From Podarcis raffonei (Eukaryota; Chordata; Lepidosauria; Squamata; Lacertidae): a stretch of 64,000 bases of DNA. The stretch lies in assembly GCF_027172205.1 (NCBI RefSeq), contig NC_070614.1:31248501-31312500 (forward strand), given 5' to 3'. Below, in pieces: positions 46,595 through 57,200 of the stretch. The notes beneath the pieces are model-generated. The model had not been told where the DNA came from, did no database searches, and saw only the letters and a list, made by a program, of their open reading frames with translations. Each line of letters starts with the position of its first letter. Position 1 is the stretch's first letter. The position numbers and the translations under genes are program-made.

Positions 46595-46960
46595 CCAGTC
46601 GGTGTAGCCCTGAGTTTCAAAGCCTGCACTATAAAGATTGCCACCCCACGTGAAGTTTGGGGATTTGCGTCCACAAGAAGCGATTTCAAACAGTCTTCCT
46701 TAGATGTGATGGTGGGCGGGATCAAGAGGAGGAGCTTAGTTCTTATTAGCTCATAAATAGGGCAGTAGAAAAAGAAGTGTATGAAGTCCTCTACTTCATT
46801 CATTGTGCATGGACATAGACGCTGAGTAATGGGGGTCTTAAAGTAAATCCCCTGCAAGAAGGCTGTGGGTATAGAATGGAAACGGGCCATGGTAAACGCT
46901 CTTCTCAAATTGGGCTCTCTCTTAAAGTTTGTAGGGTTTTTTTCTTTTTCTTTTTTCTTT
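46595..46960 (-). mobile_element. Non-LTR LINE, C-terminal ORF2 fragment
   Basis: A minus-strand frame reads RRAFTMARFHSIPTAFLQG, then QRLCPCTMNEVEDFIHFFFYC, a Cys-Cys-His-Cys knuckle typical of the C-terminus of several LINE ORF2 proteins. The frame is open but 5'-truncated. The clade is not certain. It lies immediately upstream of OR gene C. Confidence 0.6.
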
Positions 46961-47183
46961 TTTTGGTAGCTCAAATAATAACTTACATTCCATAATATTA
47001 TGTCACCTGTTTTACTCAAAATTGTTAAATTATGTTTGATATTTCTAAGGGCAATAAAAATGACAATTGAACTTCAATATGCACACTATGATTCTATAAT
47101 CATGAACAAATGCTTCCCCTTTGCAGAATCTCCATCTTAAACAAGTTTACTGTTCACTCCGCAGAATATCAGAAAGAAATTAA

Positions 47184-48119
47184 ATGAACAACCAAACTAC
47201 TGCAACAGAGTTCCTTCTTATGGCATTTTCTGATGATCGTGATGTGCAGGTTTTGCATTCTGTGGGGTTCCTCTTCATTTACTTAACAGCTTTAGTGGGG
47301 AATTTTCTCATCGTGACTACTGTGGCCTTAGACCACCACCTACACAGCCCCATGTATTTCTTTTTGACAAGCTTGTCATTTTTAGATGTTTGCTATATCT
47401 CTACTACTGTACCCAAATCCATAGCCATTTCACTGACAAACAACAAACTGATTTCTTTCGCTGGATGTGTCACACAGGTCTTCTTAGTGATCACATTTGC
47501 TGGAACTGAGATTGCCTTGCTCACAGTCATGGCTTACGACCGCTACATAGCAATCTGCTACCCACTTCAATATAGTCTAATCATGAACTGGGAGGCCTGC
47601 ATCCAAATGGCAGCTGCTTCCTGGCTGAGCAGCATGGTTAATGCAATATTGGAAACCACGGTCACGTTTAGATTAAGCTTCTGCCACTCCAATGTTATTG
47701 GGCAGTTTTTCTGTGATTTGCCTCAGTTACAAAGGATTTCTTGCAGCGATACTAAAGTTAGTGAGGTTTTGCCATTTGTCATTGGGCTCATTGTGGCCTC
47801 CTTTTGTATTGTGTTCATCTTTGTTTCTTATGGCTTCATCTTCTCAGTTGTGCTGAGGATTCCATCAGCTCAAGGCAGGTATAAAGCTTTCTCTACCTGC
47901 ACTCCCCACCTGACAGTCTTTTCTTTATTTATGATCACAGCTGTGTTTTCAACCTTGAGACCTAAATCACTTTCCTCCCCTGCTGTGGACTTGGTTTCTG
48001 CTGTATTGTATACAGTGTTGCCACCGGTTCTGAATCCCATCATTTACAGCTTCAGAAACAAGGACATACAGAACGCAGTGTGGCTAATACCTAAAAAAAT
48101 TAAAAGTCTCATTGCATAA
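47184..48119 (+). CDS. Olfactory receptor, OR14-like, subtype C
   Basis: This is an intact 311-residue receptor, single in this window apart from a terminal relic at 39618. It starts MNNQTTATEF with an NQT glycosylation site. PMYFFL, MAYDRYIAIC, FCDLPQL, KAFSTCTPHL and NPIIYSFRN are present. It shares features with B (TTVPKSIAISLTNN) and lacks the six-residue B extension. EL3 reads TAVFSTLRPK, where A and B have SYMRPK. An acceptor, cactccgcag, ends at 47164, 19 nt before the ATG, so a spliced 5' leader is likely here as well. A LINE fragment on the other strand ends about 200 bp upstream. Confidence 0.95.
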   Translation: MNNQTTATEFLLMAFSDDRDVQVLHSVGFLFIYLTALVGNFLIVTTVALDHHLHSPMYFFLTSLSFLDVCYISTTVPKSIAISLTNNKLISFAGCVTQVFLVITFAGTEIALLTVMAYDRYIAICYPLQYSLIMNWEACIQMAAASWLSSMVNAILETTVTFRLSFCHSNVIGQFFCDLPQLQRISCSDTKVSEVLPFVIGLIVASFCIVFIFVSYGFIFSVVLRIPSAQGRYKAFSTCTPHLTVFSLFMITAVFSTLRPKSLSSPAVDLVSAVLYTVLPPVLNPIIYSFRNKDIQNAVWLIPKKIKSLIA

Positions 48120-48471
48120 CTGAACACAGGCACATTTTTGTAAACAATACATCTGGAAAGGCCAAATGAAAAACTGAGTTTGTACTTTAAGGGGAACATC
48201 CTAAGCAAAAGAAACTGAAATAAAGCAAACCCAACATATGCTAAGTCAGCATAAAATACGTCAGATCCAAATGCTGTTCAGGAGCACAGCTAATGCTGGT
48301 TTAGATGACATAAGCCTAGCAGAGGGAAAATAGGCCATTAAAATAGTGTTTGAGTCACAGCATCATTTTTGCTGGCTTAGTTTATGTTGGGCTATCAGGT
48401 CACGTGACTGAGCTGACCATACTTACATTCCAACCAAAGTCCTTTATCTCTAGTCTGCAACCCCCATCCTG

Positions 48472-48472
<1 letters not shown>

Positions 48473-48524
<52 letters not shown>

Positions 48525-48525
48525 T
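48473..48525. repeat. (TAA)n microsatellite
   Basis: An ATAATA run of about 50 bp. A common lizard repeat ('gcccatctggctgggtttcc') follows at 48540-48575. The poly-leucine minus-strand frame through here is an artefact. Confidence 0.9.
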
Positions 48526-48575
48526 TATTATTTATACACTGCCCATCTGGCTGGGTTTCCCCAGCCACTCGTTTT

Positions 48576-49670
48576 GGGTACTTACACCAGCTTAAGATAC
48601 ACAGGGCTTGGCTTAGGCTGTTAGGTTTAGCCTGGATTAGCCAGGATGGAGGACACAACCAGCATATCTGTGGATCAGCAGAGGATAGGGAATTATGATG
48701 TAATAACATAGATGCACAAAGAGCCTCCTGGCTCATCTGGAGATCTGTGGGATCCTAACATGACTCATGCAGGTGGATGTTGCTATAAGAGTGCTCCCTA
48801 AAAGGATGCATACCAGAACTCCTTCTGGACCATACAGTATATAGTTAACCTATGGAATGAATGTACACTAAATGTGGTGAAGGAAACAACTTACATTTCT
48901 TTAAAAAGTCTTAAAGGCAGTATGCCACTGAATTGGAGAAGGCAGTAGGTATTTTTTTAATCTTAGTTCAAGTAGCAGAGATTCATTTTGGATACATTTG
49001 TGGGCTTTCCCCCTCTGTTTTTTCCCCAGTCTGCAGGGATACTATGATATGCATCCGTGGTATATGTTGACCTTTCTTTAACTCAAACAACATGGCAGAA
49101 GGAAACAGAAGTCGTTTATAAGCATTAGTCCCATATTTGAATATCCAAATTATTGCAAATGATATTAATCGTTTAATGAAGCATAATGCAGCTGACATTG
49201 CAGGTGTTCATAGAAATCTCCTGAATAACATTGAGAATATTTCCTGTACTGTGTTGACTTCGTCCTTCTCATTCATACCACTATGTTAAATTTGTACTTT
49301 TCTGGTTCCCTGATTTTTGTTTTTTTCTTTCACTTATGAGAAGGCACAGCATTTTTTCTTATGAATTGTTTGTATTAAATATTGCAAATATTAAATATTC
49401 ATTGGCAATGTAACCACCAGGTTTCATCAATAAATAGGCTGAATGATAACATATTTATTATTTGCAGTTTATTTAACAAGTCCCTTCTATTTTATTTTTT
49501 TTGTTTGAATAGCCAGGGTCTTTTTTTCTGTTTTGATTTGCTTTAGCAAACCTGGGTTTGTCACTCAGTGAACACTTGACATGGAGCTTGAGGCAATCTC
49601 AGCTCTGTGAAAAGTCTACCATCTATTACACCAAAGAATGATTCAACATAAGGTATCATGATGACCACTA
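48576..49670 (+). other. Subtype C 3' flank, no gene
   Basis: Homologous to 39680-40740. No coding frame is conserved between the two copies. Confidence 0.55.
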
Positions 49671-49671
49671 T

Positions 49672-49800
49672 CTTGTTGTCATTTAGTCATTTAGTTGTGT
49701 CTAACTCTCGTGACCCCACAGACCAGAGCACGCCAGGCACTCCTGTCTTGCCTCCCACAGTTTGGTCAAATTCATGAGTTTCGAGAACACTATTCAGTAT
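49672..49800 (-). mobile_element. BovB-like LINE 3' end
   Basis: 'ttagttgtgtctaactctcg', 'tgaccccacagaccagagca' and 'cgccaggcactcctgtct' match, in reverse, the 3' end of BovB/RTE LINEs, which are abundant in squamates. Only the terminal part is present. Confidence 0.65.
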
Positions 49801-50193
49801 GGACTAAGGCTTGTATTGAGACCTATCACTTGTCCACACTTCCACCTGTCCCGTGCCTAGGAAGCATGAGTTCAAGTGGTTTTCCACTTGTCCTTTGCTT
49901 TCTAAGCATGGCCTGTGCAGTTTTCTGTTTGCCTTGCCACTTTCCATGTGAAAACCTGCTCCTTGACACTAAAACAGATAAAATGTCAATCTATGGAAAA
50001 CCCAAATAATGTTTGCTCTGATTCAGCAGTAAAGCTCGGGTTTTCCCAGGGAAAAGCAGTGGGACAAGTGAAAGACTGGGGGGAGGGAGGCATACATTCA
50101 TAATTCTCATATAATTGAAAGGGTAGCAGTGGGAAGCAGTGGGAGAGCTTTCTAGCAGTGGTGTCACTCAGACCCCATCCTTTGCAGAGTTTG

Positions 50194-50670
50194 TGTCAGG
50201 AATGAGGCAGCTCCTAGTGAAACTCCACAGCCTGCTGCAGAACAGAGAGAGTTAGATCTGCAGCAGGCTGAACAGTGCCCAGTGCAACTCCCACAGGCAT
50301 TGGAATGCCGATTGCCAAGGGAACAACGGAGAGCGAGCCAGAACATAGTCAAAGCTCTCTGGAAGATCAGTTAGGCGCAAACAGGCAAGGAGATAGTTTG
50401 TCGGAACAGGAAGAGGTTGGAGCTAAGACAATTAGTCCAAAAAGCTGGTGAATGGGAGGGTTGTTAGACAGGAAGCAAAACAAGAGACATGAGAGTCGTA
50501 AGTTCAATATCTTCTGTAGATCTCAGAAGGACTCTTTAGAAGGGTCATCTTGAGTAATGATGCTGGAGGCTTTGTTAGAGCTGTCCGGAGCTATCTGTTG
50601 ATTTTTATTTTTTTTTGCAATAAATCCTGTGCTTACTGTGTTATCAAGCTGGGAACCTGGACTCCTGACA
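50194..50670 (+). mobile_element. Solo LTR with perfect 5-bp duplication
   Basis: The 477-bp element begins TGTCAGG and ends CCTGACA, exact inverted ends. It is flanked by gtttg at 50189-50193 and 50671-50675. An AATAAA signal lies near 50622, close to the 3' end as expected for an LTR. No internal region remains. Gypsy-like or endogenous-retrovirus-like; ends alone cannot decide. Confidence 0.85.
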
Positions 50671-51060
50671 GTTTGTTATCTCCCCTATAATTAACAGTCA
50701 CTAATCATTATCATTACTTTTCATCTCCTGTGGCTTTCCAGAAGAAAAATCGACAAGAAAGCCTATAAAAACTCCTATACCATTGAGATCTAGGAGTTGT
50801 GCTCCGGGCTCTCTCTGTTTTTGTTTTTGTTTTGTTTGAGAACAAACTGAGAACAGAGTGTCTGTCTGTCTTTTTTATGTTATAGTTGAGACATGACAAT
50901 TCAAGTACTAGTATTCTGTTACCAATGGGGGGAGAAATTATCTTCAGGAAGCCTATTGACAGAATAAGCCATCATAAACTGTAGCCTGTTCCATGTAACA
51001 AGCTGCTGCTATAGAAGGACACAGGAGAGTTTGTGTCTAGAGACAAGCCTTGCTGTCAAA

Positions 51061-51275
51061 ATGGTGAGACCAGTGGTGTTGCTGCTTCTGCTATCTCACA
51101 TGATATTCAATGTTGATACCATGAAGTGCCATATAAACGATCCTCTCCATATTCCACATGAGTGGTATCAATCAGGTAGCCTTCTCATTGGTGGAATTGC
51201 TTCTCAGATAATTTACATTTCTTCAGATGTTCTCTTCAGCAAACACCCTTCCCAGGATGAGTTTGATGTTCAAGT
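51061..51275 (+). CDS. V2R exon 1
   Basis: Encodes the signal peptide and residues up to DEFDVQ plus two bases of the next codon. The donor is GT|GTGAGTAA, and the split codon GT+A gives Val. [18 protein letters not shown] is the usual V2R start of the ligand domain. Confidence 0.88.
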
Positions 51276-54200
51276 GTGAGTAATGCAAGAAATAGACTTC
51301 TCAAACAATGTATGTATGGGGTGAATTGCAGCAAATGAGTTTAGAGGGACAGGGAATGCACACAACCTCCTTTCCTGACCACCATGTATATTATGAAAAG
51401 GTCCAATGTGGGCCTGTTAGCATGTTTGTCTTATATATTTGAAAGCCTCTTTGGGATCAAGATCCCTTACTTTTACTTTTCAGGAAAACATACTTGCAAG
51501 CCCCCTTCAGATCATCATGCTAAATATATAAGTCAGTGCTGAAGTGGTTGCACACCCAGCCTCCTTTGGAGAAGGGACACCTTGTTCACACACCAACATA
51601 CTTTTGTGCTTATGTGTCTAGCCTGAATGCCCAAAGAGGGCTCCTATCTTTCTCAATCACTGACTTTTTAATTCTTCTGTTGTCCTCACATCTTCACAGT
51701 ATATCCACATTTCCTCCTCCCTTGATGAAAAATTCTTCCTGTCTTGGAATCAGAGGGTCATGTTTTCTTTACATACACCACATTTGCATATAGGCAGGCA
51801 TAATATTTATAAGGTACCATAACTCTAAAAAGAATATCAGAAATTAAAGCCTAAATAAATAAGTAAACAGAAAGCCTCATGTTTGAAAATGTTGCCTGCA
51901 AGGATATGTGGACATGAGGAAAATCAGACATGAAGATAGCAAAGCTGATGGAATAAGTTATATAGAAAGTAGTGAACTTAGATTTCAAAAGGAAAGAAAC
52001 TAAGCACTTGTCCACACCAGAACAAAATTGTGGATATTTCCTTCCATTAAATGTCCATGTCTCTGTGTTTATCTCGAACATTTTGCACTTTGCAAGGATT
52101 TTAAAGACCCACAGTAAAAGAGGGAAAGGTCTGGGACAGCACTTAGATGTGGAGGTCATCATATGGATTCCCTTATACTAATAGGGAGACAGGCTGGTGC
52201 AAATCCAGATTTTTCTTCACTTTGGATAAACATGAAAAAGATGTTTGAAAACACTGATGGGTGTCAGATCAGGAGACTAGCTTAAGTAGAAAAAGATGAG
52301 AAGTATTTTGTTCGTTTTTCCTTCTCCCTTAAATGGCCCTCGCTAGGAATGACAGTATAGTATAATTTACTTCAGAAAAGTATATTTTTATGCATTTTCT
52401 TTTAAATAGAGCACAAACTAATAGTGGACACAGTATTCATTGTAGTTGTTTAAAGCAGCAAGTCAATAGAAAGCCAAATAAATCACCATATATATCTGGT
52501 TGAGTAGAGGAGAGCTCTCTCTCAGGGCATTTCCATGGTGGGTGGATTGGAAATAGTCACTGACGATGCACATTGTTTGCATATAAAAGGTACAATCCTA
52601 GGCAGCACCACTTGAAAGCTCACAGAAATCATTTTCTAACACCTTGGAGGATCACCTCTAGGTAGAGAAGGCAAACCAAAGCTCTGATTCATAAAAGAAA
52701 GCACCATACATTCATTGCGACTAAATAATTGAATGCAGCTTTTAAGTTGTACTTCACCAATTCTCTCAGTGTTGCACTGCTCTACCATCCATCTTGTTAT
52801 CATTTGATCTTTCTTCCTCTGATCACCATTTTGGTTTTTCTCTGACGTTTACTCCCCTCCCATTTAACTCTAACAAATTTATGACATTTGTGTGTATAGA
52901 CTTGTCTTAATGAAATGTAGTGTGGGCCATCGCAGTGCGAAAGTGATTCATATGAATTGTAGAATCCTCTTGTGAAAGAGAATGTAACTCCATTTGCAGA
53001 GTGGTGGCAAAGTTATACCAGCACATCCTAGCCTTGGCGTTTGCTGTGAATGAGATCAATGAGAATCCAAAGATCTTGCATAATATCACACTTGGTTTCC
53101 ACATCTATGACAGCTATTACAGCCTGATGATGACCTATCGTACCACTCTGGACCTGCTTTTCAATTTGCGTAGATTTCCCCCCAACTACAGGTGTGATTT
53201 GCCAAAAAACCTGATGGCTGTCATTGGTGGCCTTGGCTCAGACATCTCCTTTCACATATCAGACATATTAGGTCTCTACAAGATTCCACAGGTAGGATTT
53301 GTGCATGGAGATTGGGGGACTTTAAAAGATCATACAGAAAGAGAGGCATGGTTCACAGAAAAACAAAATATTGTGTGATGATTATAGAACATATCCTGAT
53401 GAGGCATGTCTTCAGACAGACTAGGAAAACAGGTGCCTTGGAATAGAATCTGACATCTTGGAAGTCTTCCTTCTTACCCCCCCCCCCATAAATTGTACCC
53501 CACAGTCTGCTTGTATGCTATTGCAATAGCTGCTGTTATTTCAAGTTGCTTTATTTTACAGTGATAGTGCATTGTTTTTATGGAAATTCTTTTACATTCA
53601 AAGCAGTCCCATGCACATCTCTACTAATGCATGGCTCGTGATGGGGGAGAAAATTTGTTGATTTGTATTTAACAGCAAATTTACCTAATCTGCACTTTCT
53701 GAAACCATATGCAAACTGAAACACAGTCATCTTTTGAAATTTGCACATCTGCAAGTTTTGCAATGCAGTTTTTCAGCAAAGTAATGTGTTCAAATATGCC
53801 TATGCTAGAGCAAAGTGCACACATACAAATGCATATATTACTGAAAGTTGCTTACAAAAATGATTATGTAATTAAAGGGAATTTGCTTTTAAAAAATTGG
53901 ATATATTAGGCAACATTGCATACAAAAATGTGCATATTAGAGAAGTCACTAAATTGCTGATGAATTTTCATGCAGACTATTTTTTAAAAAAATCTGGTGT
54001 GGAAATGTGAAGAACTGATATTAAAAGTGGAAAAATTAGAAATTGAAACTGACAGGTTTTCCATCACAAAGGCACCACTGAAATAAGAACAGTTTAAAAA
54101 ATTTTTATAGCTCACATATGGCTCCTTTGCCCCAGGGAAAAGTGATACAACACAACTATCTTCCTTTTACCGCATGATTCCAAATGAATCTCATCAGTAC

Positions 54201-57200
54201 CTGGGGATTCTCCGATTACTTCAGCATTTTGGATGGATGTGGGTTGGGCTATTTGCTGTGAATGATGATAGTGGAGAACAGTTCTTGCAGGTGTTGGAAC
54301 CAATGCTTTCTCAGAATGGCATCTGTTCAGCCTTTGCAGAAAGAATTCCAAAGCAAGCATCTTGGCATACAGGAAACCAAATGAACACTATGGCCTTCAA
54401 TATTAACCAACGTTTGACAAATAGCACAGCTAATACATTGATTATCTATGGAGAAACTATGATCATTTCATGGTTAATTCTTATAGCAGATCTTGTATAT
54501 AAAGAAAATATGATGTCTTGGAGAAAGCTGTGGATCATGACAGCCCAGATCGATGTTGCATTAACAAGCATTCAAGCCCAAGCAAATTTGCAAGTGTTCC
54601 AAGGTGCTATTTTGTTCACAGCGCACTCACACGAGCTTCCAAGCTTTAAGGAATTTCTTCAGAATATAAAACTTTGCAGGACACAAGAAAACAGCTTTTT
54701 CAAGGACTTCTGTGAGCAAATATTTGGCTGCTCATTTCCAAATTCCCAGAATCTGATGGAGGATGGTAGTGAATGTACAGGGGAGGAAAGGCTAGAAAGT
54801 CTTCCTGGATCTCTCTTTGAAATAGCTGTGACTGGCCACAGCTACAGCATCTATAATGCTGTTTATGCTGTGGTGCATTCTTTCCATGCAATGTATTCAT
54901 CTAGATCCATTCACAGGATAAAAAGAAAGAAGAGAAGTCTTCAAGATTTTGGGGCTTGGGAGGTAGCATTTCTACAATGAATTTACTGCTGGTTGCATTC
55001 AGTGATAATCCTATGCAGAGTAGACCCATTCAAATTAATAGACATGACTAGTTTAAAGGTAAAGGTAAAGGTAAAGATAAAGGTAAAGGTAAAGGGACCC
55101 CTGACAGTTAAGTCCAGTAACAGTTGACTTTGGGGTTGCGGTGCTCATCTTGCTTTACTGGCCGAGGAAGCCAGCGTTTGTCCGCAGACAGTTTTTCCGG
55201 GTCATGTGGCCAGCATGACTAAGCTGTTTCTGGCGCAACAGAACACAGAAACCAGCACACGGAAACACTGTTTACCTTCCTGCTGGAGCAGTTCCTATTT
55301 ATCTACTTGCACTTTTGGGCATGCTTTTGAACTGCTAGGTTGGCAGGAGCTGGGACCGAGCAACGGGAGCTCACTCCGTCACAGGGATTCGAACCGCCAA
55401 CCTGATCGGCAAGCCCAAGAAACTCAGTGGTTTAGACCACACCACCACCCACATCCCTATGACTATGTTTATGACTAGTTTAGGTACATTCATTTCAATA
55501 GGTCTACTCTGTGTAAAGCTTAATTGGAGACAACCATTTGTTATCAAGAAAATCTCAATACAAAGTGAGATAATATCAAACATCCAATATCCTGTTGATC
55601 TGTGAATAACTGGTGAAATGGTGGTGTGCACATTATTTTTTGATAAACTGTTATGGTTTCCCATTTTGTCTTCCTGTAATTCCATTATAAAGTATATACT
55701 CCAATATTATGCTTAAACATAGGAAAGTGCCGGTAGTGGTCAGTGGAGATGAAGAGGTGTTGCTCACTTGGCTTCCATACAGCAAGTTCCACTGCTACAT
55801 ACTAAGATGGGGAGGCTCGAGGCATGGTGAGATTAATGTTATGTGTGCACAGTGCCAATCCAACACTCCTGCCACCATGCTTGCATCATGTTGAGCTCCT
55901 CTCGCCTTGCTCCTCCCCTTTTCCACCTGGGTAAGCAGCAGCAGCACTTGCAAACCATGCCACCCAACCTGCACCACCCCAATGACCTTTACTAGAAACT
56001 TAGCACCACTTGGGGAGAAAGAGTATATAAGTTCAAGTAATAAGTGTACATTTCCCATCTTCCGCTATTGCAGAACAGCTGTTGCTGTTGTTTAGGCTGC
56101 ACTTACATAAAACTTCAAACAACTGTAATCAATAAAAACATTGTAAAACCCAGCATGGAGGTTTCAAAAATATTCCAAATGGCCTTTTCCATTCTTGCTC
56201 CATAGCTGAAGATTGCTCATTCAGGAAGCTTCACCTGCCACCCACTTTATTTTTCTTCTTGTACTAAAATACATTTTAATTTGCTCATATATTTTAGAGT
56301 CACCTTATAGAACAAGGATGGGAAACCTGTGCCCCTCTGAGTGCTGTTGGACTCTAACACCCAACTAGAGTCATTGCAGTCAAAGTTGAATGTTGTCCAC
56401 CACTGTTTTAGACTAGTTGAGATAATATGTGTCTTTTTATTTTGGTCTTGTGTTGCTGCTGCTTTTACTAAGGTTTAGGGTAATAGGATTCAAGTTTTTT
56501 GTTGTTTGGAATATTCTTGCTTTCATCCTCTTAGAGGCTCTGTATAAAGTTTCTTTAATGCAAAGACACCAAACATATAGTTTATTACCCCTTTGTTTCA
56601 TTTTTACCCATTTCAACTAGCTCCACCCATTTCTTCAAGGCGTTGTGTTTAATAATTCTGCAGAAGAAATTGTGTCCTTTAATGATAAAAAGGAAATGGA
56701 AGCTGACCTTGACATAGTGAACCTAGTGATTTCCCCAAATAACTCATTCCTTAGAGTGAAAATTGGAAAGTTTGAACACAAAGCTCCAATGGAAGATAAA
56801 CTTGTCATCAATGAAGATATAATTGTGTGGCATGGAAGCTTTAACCAGGTATGAGTTTTGAGGTGCTTTGGGGAGCTACTTTCCATTCTCCATATGGGTG
56901 TGCCAATGTTTGAGACTATCCTTTGTTGAATAACAAGATCCATGTAATGGATGATAATTTGTCTTGATAAATCCAGTGCCTTTTACTGCATCCAGAAACA
57001 AAAAAAGGTAAAGGTAAAGGGCCCCTGACAGTTAAGTCCAGTCACAAACAACTCTGAGGTTGTAGCGCTCATTTCGCTTTACAGGCCAAGGGAGCTGGCG
57101 TTTGTCCACTCCGCAGACAGTTTTTTTTCCAGGTCATGTGGCCAGCATGACTAAGCCGCTTCTGGTGCAATGGAACACCGAAACCAGAGCAGTGCAGGGA

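Noticed and set aside
46591-47019. 142-codon host gene on the minus strand
   Set aside because: The Cys-rich LINE ORF2 C-terminal motif shows it is a transposon remnant.
48395-48736. 113-codon minus-strand frame with a poly-leucine tract
   Set aside because: The leucines come from the (TAA)n microsatellite.
53001-53378. V2R exon 2 reading on to 53378
   Set aside because: A good donor at 53292 follows the conserved LYKIPQ, and exon 3 continues the family sequence in phase.
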